A stretch of 64,000 nt of DNA from Undaria pinnatifida (Eukaryota; Sar; Phaeophyceae; Laminariales; Alariaceae), in the NCBI GenBank assembly GCA_012845835.1, contig JABAKD010000030.1, positions 15,887,710 to 15,951,709 on the forward strand, written 5' to 3'. Of this stretch, positions 46,611 through 58,600 are shown in pieces. Position 1 is the first letter of the stretch; each line of letters opens with the position of its first letter. A program made the position numbers and the translations under genes. The notes below the pieces were generated by a model that saw only the letters and a list, made by a program, of their open reading frames with translations, was not told the origin of the DNA and did no database searches.

Positions 46611-47049
46611 CCAGCTGATTCTGTGCGATTTTTATGGAGAGATGAAAGGGACGACGTATTAATAGAGATGCTCCGTACAACGTATCGCATGAGTGCCTGC
46701 AAATACCGATAAACGTTGCCAGTTACGAGCTACAGCAGTGGTACGTATACTTTTTTTTGTGGTTGGTGGGACACCAGGAGATGTTGTCGCGGTATGATGC
46801 TCCTTTGTTCATGGCAGATCATTTTTGCTGCTGGTACGTAACCATTACTGACCTTTTCTGATACCTGGTACGAGGTAACCATCTACTACTGCTGTAGTAC
46901 GAGGCATGATGATATGACATAGCAGCATCTTGTTTTTATTGTAGTAGTCTAGGGATCTAAGTCTCTGCTACAACCAAAGTGACATTTAGATTGACTCAAA
47001 TATTCACGACATAGACTAGAGCAGCGTACCACGTACATCTGGTACCTGA
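46611..47049. other. No gene recognised
   Basis: Anonymous spacer rich in GGTACC-like words, just upstream of the LINE. Confidence 0.5.
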
Positions 47050-47487
47050 TATACAACAGGTACCGCACCTTCCCCCTCGGCTGCTCCCCGACCGGGGTGG
47101 TGCTCAGGCCTAAGGCTTCCCCAAAACATGCCAGAGCCCCTGAGGGGGTGTGTGGCGTCGACCTTACTCGTGCGCTGAACTAGCGCTGGGGTGTGGCCGG
47201 GCCGGCGGTGACAGCCAGCGACGAGGCAAAAAGGTTCCTCGCGGAATTTTGCAACGCAGCAGCCTTACCTGCGGACGCAGTGTCGCATCACCGCCGCGGA
47301 AAGCGTGGGGCGCGTATCGAACAGAGAAGAAGAGGATCGAACCCATGTGAGTGAGCACTAAAGTCGGGAAAGAGATGGACGTGGCGTGCCGGGAATGCTG
47401 CCCCCTTCACGTTGGCACTTAGGCTAGAACCAGGCTCGGCGAAGGCAGACGGAAAAGGGGAAATACTCCGTCTGGGAAAAACGGAGG

Positions 47488-50400
47488 GTGGAATGGAGGA
47501 AATTGGATGCTCGGAAGAAGAGAAGGAGACGCAGGAGGATTCGAAGGGCTGCTCACAAAATTCGCACAGATGCAAGGGCTAGGTCGAGAGCAGGGGAACT
47601 CGTTGTGGGTACGTGCAACGTTCGTACACTTGCTTTCAAGGGCACGAACGGCATAGATAGGCCACGCTGAGGTGATACTGGAGACTTGCGAGGACGTAGG
47701 TTGTGATATCATAGGATCGCAGGAGGTGGAGCGCAATGGACAAGGTGTTTTTACGGCGGCGGGGTATGTTGTGTTTTGCACAGGAGCAGACGGAGGAAAG
47801 TACGAAAAGAAGAGGAGCCACGGGGTAGGCTTAGCTGTTAGAGAGTCTAACGTGGCAGGGATGGAGGCGACGTCGCGGTTGAGCGCATCAGTGCTAGATT
47901 GGTGGAGGTTCGCATACAACTCAAAGGGAAATCTAACGGTGTGTATTTCATTGTAGGCTATGCTCCCACTCTTGACAAGAGCACCAGCGAAAAGGGTTAC
48001 TTTTTGAGTTCACTTGACGAGGTGGTCAAGGGGGTACCCAGTAGGGACCACCTCTTTGTCCTGATGGACGCAAATGTTCGTACAAGCATGAGAGGCATCC
48101 AGTGGACCGACAGCAAGGTATTGGGTGCATACGGACGTGACGAGCTGAACGACAACGGAGAGCGACTATTGACTCACGCAATTGATACCAAACTCGCACT
48201 CCTCAACACGAACTAACCGACACGTACTCGTGGTATATCGTACACGTAAAAGAAGAAAGGCCGAGTACAACCTTGACTACACACTTACACGGCAAGCGGA
48301 TAGACAATTGATACGTAATGTCACTGTGCGGACCCCATCCAGGGAGAACGCTGAGTCGGACCACAACCTCGTAATCGGAAATATTCGTCTTCTATGCTGC
48401 ATCGCACCAAATCGTCCAAAGAGAGTTATCAAAAACCGGCGAGCTATTAATCTACCAAGATAAATGGTGGACCCGCGTCTCCGGATGAATTTGCTAAACG
48501 CGATTGCAGCCAAGCTTGCCTCTCCGACACCCGGTACTAACGCCGGAAGCGTTGGTTACATGGCCTCAATACTGAACGAGACGCTACTGCCACATGCGGC
48601 CGACATAGCGCCCCCTATTCGTCGCAAACAAGTACCGAGGGGCTGGTGTGCGACCGAGGCAACGAAAGCGGAGTTGAACGCACGATGGCAGGATGGGGAA
48701 GACGCGAGGAAACGGGTCCGCTCTGCTCCAAACAATCTTGGTCTACGACGAGGCTTGAAGGCGACCACTAAACAGCTGAAACGCACGCGGCCGGAAGCTG
48801 TTCAGAGGTGCTTCGAAGATTACGCTAGCCAACTCGAAGAGCGTATCCGAGAAGGTGACTAACTTGGCTCATACAAACACCTCAAAGGGATGGATGTGGA
48901 AGGGAAGAGGACGTTTAACTAACAGTACATCAAAAAGGTCGATTGCTGCAGGATAATGCCCTCATCCGCGAGCGGTGGGTGAGGTGGTTTGACAAACCGA
49001 CTTAACACCAAGTCGCCGACCCTTGATCCGAGCATTACGGACGAGGCCCCCGTGCAGACCACTGGACGATGTCACGTCTAGGTATGAAGTAGAAGAGGCG
49101 ATCCGTGCGTTGGCGAACCGAAAGGCGGTACGGTCCGACGGTTGTTGTTTTTTATGACGGTATCCCGGCCGAGTTCTTGAACGTTTGGCCAACAAAAAAC
49201 AATTAAACACCCTCGGAAATTTCCACGATACCATCTTATTTTTTTTTATTTTTTTTCATTCTTCGGCGGATGGGGAAAAATAAAGCTTTAGCTCACCACA
49301 CTTCCACGTATTTTCATACGCGTCGTGTGTCGATTTAACTCAGATACCATCGTAGCTGTGTTGAGGGGAGGTGGCGTACCGCAACAAGGGAAAGATTCAA
49401 CGATCAAGGTGCTTCACAGGAAGAAAGATCGGACTAAGTGTGGCAATTATTGTGGCATCTCCCTCGTGGCTCACGCCGGCAAAGTACTCCTCAAAATTGT
49501 CGCGGGTCGCCTTGGTGACTATTGCAAACGCAAGAACATTCTGCCGAAGGAGCAGTGTGGGTTCAGACCCCAACGCTCGACGGTTGACATGGTGTTCGTA
49601 GTACGACGACTGCAGGAACTGGCGCGGAAGAATGACACCCCTTTGTACTTGTGCTTTATCTACCTCACCAAAGCATACGACTCTGTCGACCGAACCCTTC
49701 TGTGGGATGTCCTTGCTCGTTTTGGCGTGCCACCAAAAATTCTCGCCGTCATCCGCGAATTCCACGCCGGTATGCAAGCATGAGTGCGGCTGGATGATGG
49801 AGAGTGCTCAGACAAGTTCGACGTGAGGCAAGGTCTCAGGCAAGGACTCGCGCTCGTGCCACTGCTATTCGACACGTTTTTCACGGCGGTACTGCGTGTG
49901 GCCGAGAAACGCTTCCTCGATGAAGCAGCCATCACGGACAACTTGGTGCAGTTCCAACGAAAGGAGGAAGGCGAGAAGAAGGGCAGGTCAAGCACAGGCA
50001 AAGTTGACAGGCGGAGGGGGAAGGAAGGGGATGAGGTGCAGAGATTGTAGGGTATGCTGTACGCGGACGATGCGGGCATCGGCAGAGATAATGTGACTGT
50101 AAACCAAAGACGGGGGGAAGGTGTCCTTTACCCAATGCAGCCGGCCAGGAAAACAAACAAAAAAATCGAGTTTGTGTACTTGGGCGGGGCTATCACGGCA
50201 GACAGAGAACTTAGCATTGAAGTAACACGGCGTTTTCAGAGAGCCTGGGCGTGCTTCCAGTGGTACAAGATGGAACTCTATGATCGCCCAGGTGTGCGCT
50301 TGTGGTTGAAGGTGCGGTTGCTGAAAGCTGAGGTGGTCGAGACACTTCTTTACGGTTGGAATACGTCGAGCCCGAAGCAGCCTGACTATGACAGGCTACG

Positions 50401-50992
50401 GCGGGTTCACCACTCCATGCTCCTCCGGTGCCTTGGATGGCGGAAACGGAAGCGCGACGACCACACCCTATCGTACGCCGACGCGCTTGCCAAGACAGCT
50501 TCCGAGAGCATAGAGGCGATAGTGCGCAAACGGAGGATATTGTTTTCGGGATTCGTAGCACGTACGGGGGAGGAGCGTCTGCCACAGAGGGTGATGTTTG
50601 AGGAGCTTGTTGGGGGTAAGGGCTACTCAGGCGGCCCAGAGAAAGACAGGATGGATCATCTGAAGGAGGATATGGCAGTCTTTGGAATGAAATTCGAAGG
50701 GTGGCGAAAGGCTGCTCAGGGGTCTGGCAGATGGTTTCGACGAGTAGAGGACGAAGCCGAGTTGTTCATGCGGAATTGGCATGGAAAGGAGAGACGCAAA
50801 GCTGCAGAGCAACGCACAAAAGCTGCGGCAGCGCCATCCACCCTCGGCATTTCTAAGCGGCCGGGGGGAGGGGGAAGGGGGGCGGGGGCGGGGGGGAAGG
50901 GGGGGGGGGGGGGTGGAGGGAGAAAGAGGGGAAGGGAGGAAGGGGGGGGGGGGGGGGGGGGGGGGCGTCATGCCCAAGAGACTGTAGTCTGA
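47488..50992 (+). pseudogene. LINE ORF: AP endonuclease plus reverse transcriptase (inactivated)
   Basis: Endonuclease: GTCNVRTL near 47,608 (usually GTWNVR), catalytic-Glu region DIIGSQEVE near 47,715, GYAPTLDKS near 47,960, and the terminal SDHNLV at 48,356. [22 protein letters not shown] near 49,440, [10 protein letters not shown] near 49,555, [11 protein letters not shown] near 49,660, and the catalytic YADD at 50,060-50,071. A conserved tail follows (LRRVHHSMLLRCLGWRKRKR), then a Gly-rich end. The frame shifts at about 47,665, 47,905 and 48,200. It has in-frame stops at 48,461, 48,860, 49,781 and 50,048, and a disrupted stretch between about 48,860 and 49,330. This copy cannot make its protein. 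Confidence 0.88.
50860..50968 (+). repeat. G-run block at the end of the LINE ORF
   Basis: About 110 nt with many runs of four or more G, encoding a Gly/Arg-rich tail. The equivalent blocks at 6,486-6,622 and 24,482-24,597 (complement) show it is a constant feature. It is compatible with G-quadruplex formation on the RNA sense strand. Confidence 0.85.
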
Positions 50993-51872
50993 ATTCGGCC
51001 ATCATCGTCTTGAAAGTTGTGGGCCTTTCAATGACCGCCACAAGAATGCGTAAGACCGCCCTGACTCCTACGCCATGTTGCGTTCTCTCCCCAGTGGTAT
51101 TAATTGATGCACTTGATATTCTCTATGAGCCCAATGCCGTCTTTAGTCAGTTCCTAGGGTCTGCTAGTATGCCATCTTTATTTTATCTTTCTCTTTCCTT
51201 GCTTCCTCTTCCTGTCTTGTCTTTTTTTGCTTTTCTCGTATTTTCTTTACTTTTCTTTTCTTTTTGTTTTTTTTTCGCTTTCTTCTCCGTTCTTCCCTTT
51301 CCGTTAGCTTCTTTTCTTTTCTTTGTTTCTTGTTTCCAATCGAACTGTGTCTGTCGTGAGTATGCGTAATGATAAATGCTACGTGTGATATATGCGTGGT
51401 TGTCTTTGTTGGGTGACAAGCGGTATATTCCAAATTCGGTTTTTGGCGAGAGTAATGAGACGTATGAACCGGTATGGACCTGGCACACCGTAGATGGACT
51501 CCCAATTTCACTTTTATATGTTACTGGTGGAGGCATGAATTGCGTCAGCTGAATTGCGTCAGCTGTGATATATGCGTGTAACACTTTGGATTGTTTGTGT
51601 TTTTCCCTAGGGTATTCCTGAGCTCCAGAGTGAGTGGAGCCTATCCTGTGACCACGGACTTGATTATGCGAGTTAATGTGAGAACAACAACAACACTTCA
51701 TCATGAAGTTATCATGTGTCTCTCTGAGTCTTCACGCGGTTTCCTGTACTGGGCGACATCTTTGAAGTATCGCATGCAGCAGGACAAGGAAACGATGCTG
51801 TACAGCTGTACAAATAATTTAGTACAGTATCAGGTGACTGACGCAATTTTTCATTCAATTTTTTTCCAGGCT

Positions 51873-53140
51873 GTTGTTGTTGTCTCGCATTAACTCTTGT
51901 CGAACATCTAGAGTCCGTGGTACCACACGGTGCTGGAGCCCCAGGAAGATACGAAAATCCAAATGAAATCAAAATTCGTCCGAGAAATACTACGCTTTCT
52001 CGCCTAAATACGCACGATACGAAAAAGGCGCTCAAGTGAAATGCTGCAATGTGCAAACTGAACTCACATGGCCGCGGGTATCCACTCAACTACGGCGTAC
52101 AGTTCCCCCGTTCCCACAACTAACCAACTCACCGCTACAAACTACAGCGGTTGGGCTGCCTGCACCGTACGAACCGCACAACAATCGTGAGCATAGACGA
52201 ACGCGCCCGCTGTCTGGAGTGCTGCCAGAGTGACAACCCGCGGGCATGCAGTGAAACAAGAGCAATCGAATTAAAAACCACCTTACAATACCGATGATCG
52301 CCACGTCTTCCCGGGTTATCTGACAGGTTGCAGCGTGGCTACGACGCCCGTGCCTGAAAATTGAAAATTGGGGGCCCAAATTGCGGGGGATCGTTCCCCA
52401 TAAAGGGTATACAACTCTACCAACTCTACAAAAATCAGTGACGGAAGCAACATGTTGTACTACTGCCTCTTAAAATAACCCTGAAGAAGACGATCGCTGC
52501 CCTCGTGATGATGGTGTGCGTGCGGGTCGTCGGTCTCCGTGGTCCTCCATGGCCGCCCCATCGCCTTGGCTCACTCGGCCCGCTCATTCGCACTTGTTGT
52601 CGTTGACGCTCAATTCCAATCGGTTCCCCTTCTCCCCCGTCCCAAAAACCAAAAATTCACCTTGCAGCGTGCGGTTCTGATCTGAAAATCAAAAGTTCTC
52701 GTTCAGAGAGACTTCAATCCGCCTCTTCCCCGCCCGTCGATGCTCAGTCGCCTTCCTTCTTCGTCGTCGAATCCGGCCTCCTGCCGGCGCTGTTTCCTCC
52801 ACTCAAACCAAGACTTCGCCGTAGTGTGGCTCGTGGTGGTGCCTGCCTCCTCGCACGAGCATCCCGATTAAGCATTGCTGCTCCGCCGCTGCTGCCTAAA
52901 AAAGACGCATGAATCGTAGGTGACCATGCCTAACGCACCACGCACGACCCAGCTCTACCGCCACGCTTAAGCCTCGCGGCCACACGCAGCAGCAAGAAGG
53001 CATCACTCCTTGAGAGATTCGGCCTTATACCCGCCAGAAAGACCTCCCCCACTTGCTACAATCCTGCCAGGGCATGCCTCGCATCATATCTTACCGATGC
53101 GGCAAGGGTAACGGAGGTAACGGAGGCTACCAGGTGCCAG
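51873..53140 (-). mobile_element. 1.27-kb non-autonomous repeat with (AAC)n tail, copy 2
   Basis: Partner of 45,331-46,610. Its (AAC)n tail faces the LINE's own (AAC)n tail 180 bp away, so LINE and repeat are tail to tail here. See copy 1 for content. Confidence 0.75.
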
Positions 53141-54382
53141 GCACTAGTCATGCTTTTTTGGGGTCGTTCCCGCTGGCGATACCGACTTTTTATCGCCTTC
53201 CACTGGTACCAACTGGATGAAACAATCCAGATTTGTTTGTGAACGTGACAGCAGACATGGACGCTGTTTCTGGTTGCAGATTGGCTGTAACATTTGGATT
53301 TTACTTTTGGCTTCGGGTTGTTGCGATGGGTGGCTGTGTTGGACGTACTCACTCCATTGTCAGATTGCTAACAAGAATCCGTCGAAAAGATGGATCGGAG
53401 AATTTTGGGGGTTTCGTATATGTGTGGGATGGATCTCCACAACGGGATTTTGTGTTGTGGGTTTTTATGTGCCCGAAAAATATCACTCTATTTTTCGACT
53501 CTATTTTTGCCTCTTCCTTGTGTCTTCTCTGTGTCCCTCTTCTACGGCGACCACGCCAAGGGCTACCGCGTCTCATCTATATTGCAAGGGATATCACGCC
53601 TTCACCACTGCACGGCTACCACGCCTGTGTATTCACATCCCGGCTACCACGCCACAGTTCCGAGCTCCATTTCCGGGTTATCACACCTGAGCTATCACGC
53701 TTCACCACACACGTAAATCGGGTTATCACATCCGCCTTAGTTAGTAGTTCGTAGTTTACCGATCACCGGCTATTATGCCACCTTTCTCCTCCACCTACAC
53801 CACCACCGGGGCGCCACACGTACCAACCTACTCCACACGCTAGCGTCAACGATCTTCAACGAATGAGTGGGTTGCGCGTTACTAAGCGCCAATGAGGAGA
53901 ACCGACGCAACCGACACAAGACCTTCGTCGGGGAAAAGGTTGAGCACCCCTCCCGGCGGAGTAGGCAACGGGGGAGAGGGACGCGAGTCCTCCTCCGCCA
54001 ATGCACAACACCATGGAAGAGACGGACGCGAGTCCTTCCCCGCCAATGAACAACACCATGAATCAACAGCTTATTTGCGCGGAGCAAAAGGAGGTTGGGA
54101 GTGATTGCATACTTGGCGCCGTCTTCGACCAATGAAATGTGCCGTGTACGAGGGCAGGGATTGATTGTACTCGCGCGGGGACAGAGATTTTCCATCGTAG
54201 GTTATGGATTTTTTTTTGCATTGTTCATTATTTAGGATGTATTACAGATACGCGCGAGCTAGTTTGGATACTGCTTGCCGAGCAGGGGGGGACTGCCTTT
54301 ATACTCGACGCGTGCACACAAAAACTAATGAATTCGTGACGTATAGTCTATATGGCATCCGAGAGTATATTGCAAAAATTAA
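53141..54382. other. No gene recognised; short minisatellites
   Basis: At 53,540-53,740 a loose repeat of GGCTACCACGCC or GGTTATCACxCC. At 53,985-54,055 a ~45-bp unit (GACGCGAGTCCT ... CCGCCAATG) occurs twice. The frame at 53,233-53,754 is unsupported. Confidence 0.55.
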
Positions 54383-54468
54383 AATACACGCCAGCTGTGA
54401 GATCGAATGTTTTGTCAAAACTCCTCTTTGCAAGCTGTGTGTGATACTCCGATCGCATGTGCAAGGGA
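54383..54468 (-). repeat. GRX terminal-block fragment
   Basis: Terminal block only (CCAGCTGTGAGATCGAATGT, GCAAGCTGTGTGTGATACTC), in the opposite orientation to the neighbouring copies. Confidence 0.75.
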
Positions 54469-54614
54469 AGATTTGACCCGCTGTATTAGTAGAAGGAGCG
54501 TCCCAAGAGTGTCCCGCTTGCTAACTGTTCCGTGATTTAACGCGAGTTATAGGGTGACTGACCTTACCGCGAACTGGCAAGTTTCCAGACACAGCATACA
54601 ATATATTGTACCCG

Positions 54615-55645
54615 GTCGCCCCGGTGGCGTGTCATTATCTTTCTAGCCCTCCATGACGTAGCTTTGATTCATCCCCCCTTCCCCCATTCAACCCGCCCTC
54701 CTTCTCCATACCCCGCACAATTGCCTAGACCCAGCACGGCGCGTATAGCAAGCCCCTACATATATGATTTTTACGCGCGATCGGAGGATCACACGCAATG
54801 TTGCGAAGATCAGTGTCGAACAAATCCTTGATATCATAGCTGGAGTGTATTTCAATAATATATGTGACCCGAACCTCTTGAAAACCCTTCCCCCCCTCCA
54901 CCCCCCCCCCGCCCTTTTTTATATTATTTTCTTCCCTCGCTTTCTCATGCTTAAACGCCCCACCTAATATCGATATCCACCAGACATAGTAGAAACCACT
55001 TCCACGCCCTGGATAATGCCTTATTATCTTTTTGAGCCGTCCCTGCAGCCGCTGCAATTTCTACCAACCCCCGCCCCCAACGCCCCCTCCCTCCCCACCA
55101 CCCGCACCATCGCCTAGACCTAGCACCACGCGAAAAGCAAGCCCCTACATCTGTGCGACCTAAAGCACTCCCCCCCCGCTCCCCGCTCCCCCCGCCACAT
55201 CCCCCCCCCCTCCCCCACAAGAAGGATTTATAGTTTCCACGCACAAATTGACCTGCCCCACCCGTCCCCTCCCCCCCCTCTCCCCCTGCCGTCCCCCGTT
55301 TGATCAAAATCAGGCCCCCACGTCCTTCAAAACTCCGCCCTCCCCTCACCGGTTATTCGACTTTCAGGATTCACTTGCTAAACTGATGCATTTCCTTCCA
55401 CAGCTGTCAGATTTTGTCCCCCTCAGAAACGGGTTTTTTGTAGTTTCCGCGCACAGACTGCCTAACATCACCCTGTTGACCCTGATAGCGCTACACTGTA
55501 GTTGCAAGGGGAGTCGCCGACCTATATCCTTGATGAGGACACACAACCCGTAATACGCGCGATCGGAGTATCAGACACAGCTTGCAAAGATGAGTTTCGA
55601 CAAAATATTCGATCTCACAGCTGGAGTGTATTTTAATTTTTGTAA
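54615..55645 (+). repeat. GRX dispersed repeat, copy g (short unit plus full unit)
   Basis: Opens with a ~30-bp piece of the SINE head (GGTCGCCCCGGTGGCGTGTC), then a short GRX unit (to about 54,772) and a full unit (54,773-55,645). Both terminal blocks are well preserved: GCGCGATCGGAGGATCACAC with CATAGCTGGAGTGTATTTC on the left, GCGCGATCGGAGTATCAGAC with CACAGCTGGAGTGTATTTT on the right. They lie about 780 bp apart in the same orientation. This is the clearest copy for the terminal-repeat structure. Confidence 0.87.
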
Positions 55646-56744
55646 TATATCGTCGACCATACGATCGTATATCAAATGTGTGGCACGGGTCTATCATTGA
55701 TAGGCAAATACGACATTTACTGTATACGGAGGCATGATTTGAGCTGTCGGTATTATGTTATTTGTCGTGATATGCGTTAATATATATATTGCTTTTTTCT
55801 GCATAGAGGGGCATTGTTTGAGCGATTGGTATTATGTCAGTTCGTCTTGACATGGGTTAAGATAAAGTAGCGGTTCGGCATTTTAGAGGAATAAGAGTAG
55901 TTAGTGGTGTTCAAGTTGGAGTTATACTGGAGTGTTGTCAACGAGGAATCTGATATTTTCCACGTACGTCAGCAGAGCAACGTGCTGATCATCTTACCAA
56001 ACCGTTGCATCGGAGGCGTTCTTGCCGTCTGTCCGTGTTTGTATTCGCGCTTGGGAAGTATACAGTAGGGGGGGTGCTAGAGAAGGTGTGTTTTCTTCTA
56101 TCGGAGACATGCTGTTATGTGCTCTTTCCTAAAAAAGACGCGTTTAAAGCAATGGAGCCGATGTTATTGGGCAATGGGATTTAATGTGAAGACGGTGTTA
56201 GTGATTTTATTTGAAGGTTTTCCTAACAGATTTTCGCTTGTTGGATTTACCCCTCCCGTAAGTTACGGTCATGTTTACATGTGCGAGATGTATACTGAAC
56301 TTGATATTGAGACATTTTGATATCATTAATAGTGGGATTGATATTTTCACATCCTGGCAATTTTTATCTTGATAATACATTATCAACGTATACATTTGGT
56401 TGTCCTAATATGCTGGACAGTGAAGGAGGACATCGGTGTGTCGACGTTTCACGGCCCAAGCTTGATTTGAGCTATTACTAGAAGATAACCTACGGATAGG
56501 ATTCCCTCGAAAAAACATTAATATTCAGATTGCCGCGGTACCCAATTGTTGATGGTGGAATTGGGATTGTCATTTTACCCTGGCAATTGCTTTTTTCTGA
56601 TGGGATTTGGGATGTTCCGTTTTACCTGGCCATCTGTGCTGAGTTGTTTGAGAGCTATCGTATCTTGCACCGACAAGGGGGGCTGTTCGCGGTACTACGG
56701 TCTCAGATACTGGTCTGCAGACATTTGAGTGTCATGGTATATAT
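55646..56744. other. No gene recognised; two weak tandem duplications
   Basis: About 55,721-55,870: two diverged ~83-bp units (GATTTGAGCTGTCGGTATTATG and variant). About 56,325-56,640: diverged units sharing GGGATTG ... ATTTT ... CCTGGCAATT. No gene family seen. Confidence 0.55.
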
Positions 56745-57565
56745 ATGCAATGTTGCGAACATCAGTGTCGACCAAATCCTTGATTTTAATATTATATGTG
56801 ACCTAAACCTCTTGAAAACCCTTCCCCCCCCCACCCCCCGTCCCCACTTTTTTTTTTGTTTTTTTTCCCTCGCTTTCTCTTGCTTAAATGCCCCACCTAC
56901 TATCGAAATCCGCCAGAGTAATAAACACATCCACGCCCTGGATATCGCCTCGTTGCCGTTTCAGAGCCGTGCATGCCGCTGCTGCAATTCCCACCCACCC
57001 CCGTCCCCAACGCCCCCTCCTTTACCGACCACCCGCACCATCGCCTAGACCTAGCACCACGCGTATAGCAAACCCCTACATCTATGCGACCAAAAGCCCT
57101 CCCCCCCCGCCCCCGGCCCCCCCCCGGCACATTTTCCCCGCCCTCCCCCACAGGAAGGATTTATAGTTTCCACGCACAAATTGACCTGCCCCACCCGTGC
57201 CCTCCCCCCCCTCCCGCCCCCCTTTTGATCAAAATCAGGCCCCCACGTCCTTAAATACTCCGCCCTCCCCTCACCGGTTATTCGACGTACAGTATTCACT
57301 TGATAAACTGGTGCATTTCCTTCCACAGCTGTCAGATTTTGTTCCCCTCAGAAACGGGTTTTATAGTTTCCGCGCACAGACTGCTTAACATCACCCTGTT
57401 GACCCTGATAGCTACACTGTAGTTGCAAGGGGAGTCGCCGACCTATATCCTTAATGAGGACACACAACCCGTAATACGCGCGATCGGAGTATCACACACA
57501 GCTTGCAAAGATGAGTTTCGACAAAATATTCTATCTCACAGCTGGAGTGTATTTTAATTTTTTTA
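56745..57565 (+). repeat. GRX dispersed repeat, copy h
   Basis: Starts inside the left terminal block (CAATGTTGCGAACATCAGTG) and ends with the full right terminal block and AATTTTTTTAATA. Core blocks are well conserved relative to copies b and g. Confidence 0.87.
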
Positions 57566-58325
57566 ATAAATGCGGAAGCATCATTGATACCTGGTAGACT
57601 ATAATTCGAATCGAAAAGCACCCTCGGATTCCTGGCGAATTTTCAGGTAGCTTCACGGCTACACTCGATCGCAGACTATCTTGGTCAACTGCTGTTGAGT
57701 CAGACGACATGCTGCTGGTGATCACATGCACGACGACTACATAAGACAATCAACTAATGGCTGTTGCAGTTCCAACCGTTAACGTAGGCGCTCAATAAGG
57801 TCTTGTGTTCGCCGCCAAGCCTGTATAAGGCGATTCGCGTTACATATGTAACGTACCTTAATAACGCGAGTCACCTTATATACAGGAGGTACTAGACTAA
57901 TCTGGTCATAATAGGCGAGTGCGGCTACTTTTGTTAGCGACTTCAAACCGCGTGTCACACGGTCTAATATTTTACCGAAACCACCACCACGCTGCAGCGC
58001 AGCGCATACCAGGTCCCCAACTGCAATACACAACCGGATACCGGACATACATGCCTATGACATACCCTGGTATATTAGTGTAATGCATCAAGCATCCACA
58101 CAAAAGTGCGGCTTCTCTTCCTTGTTCGTATCTACGTGTTTATGGTGTGGTACAGCGTGCAAACTGTAGTGAAAGGGTAACATAGTCTCGACTATATTTC
58201 AGTCTGAACCGTGGAAATACTGCATTTATTTTGTGGCTGAACATTAAATTAGTCTATTTCTTTGTATGGATTCAGTTTTCTAACTGAAACCAGAATAATA
58301 AACTAAATGCGATATTATATAGTCT
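57566..58325. other. No gene assigned; one 89-residue minus-strand frame
   Basis: The minus frame 58,048-57,779 (MSGIRLCIAVGDLVCAALQR at its start) is compositionally protein-like, but no family is recognised and there is no second line of support. Confidence 0.4.
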
Positions 58326-58600
58326 AGAGTATTTCCCTTCACAGCTGTCAGATTTTGTCCCCCTCAGAAACGGGTTTTTTAGCTTCCGCGCACAGACTGA
58401 CTAAAATCACCCTGTTGACCCTGATAGCTACACTGTAGTTGCAAGGGGAGTCGCCGACCTATATCCTTAATGAGGACACACAACTCGTAATGCGCGCGAT
58501 CGGAGTATCACACACAGCTTGCAAAGATGAGTTTCGACGAAATCTTCGATCTCACAGCTGGAGTGTATTTTCATTTTTTATAATATAGTCTAGAGTACTA
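58326..58600 (+). repeat. GRX dispersed repeat, copy i (right end only)
   Basis: From the CACAGCTGTCAGATTTTGTC block to the right terminal block and TTTATAATATA. Confidence 0.87.

Larger units (their letters stand above)
47050..51693 (+). mobile_element. RTE-like LINE, near full length, inactive
   Basis: The longest copy in the window. The 5' end is approximate; the element begins in a GC-rich region and ends in a short (AAC)n tail at 51,682-51,693. It encodes an APE-type endonuclease followed by a reverse transcriptase and a conserved C-terminal region. Then come a G-rich end of the ORF, a ~180-bp UTR, a pyrimidine tract (51,175-51,335) and a distal 3' region with a small local duplication of GAATTGCGTCAGCT at about 51,537 and 51,552. 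The single-protein layout and the microsatellite-like tail instead of poly(A) fit the RTE clade; the clade call is by eye. Confidence 0.85.

Noticed and set aside
45509-52233. A 65-residue frame conserved at the same place in both 1.27-kb repeats (45,509-45,706 and 52,036-52,233)
   Set aside because: Peptide identity is about 80%, no better than the DNA, and the opposite strand is equally open. No sign of selection for protein.
45331-53140. The two 1.27-kb repeats as LTRs of one element enclosing the RT gene
   Set aside because: They share their tail with the LINE, lie in the opposite orientation to it, and the enclosed element is an endonuclease-type LINE with its own 3' tail. They are independent insertions.
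57779-58048. 89-residue minus-strand frame as a host gene
   Set aside because: Protein-like composition only; no recognised family, no splice or promoter evidence.
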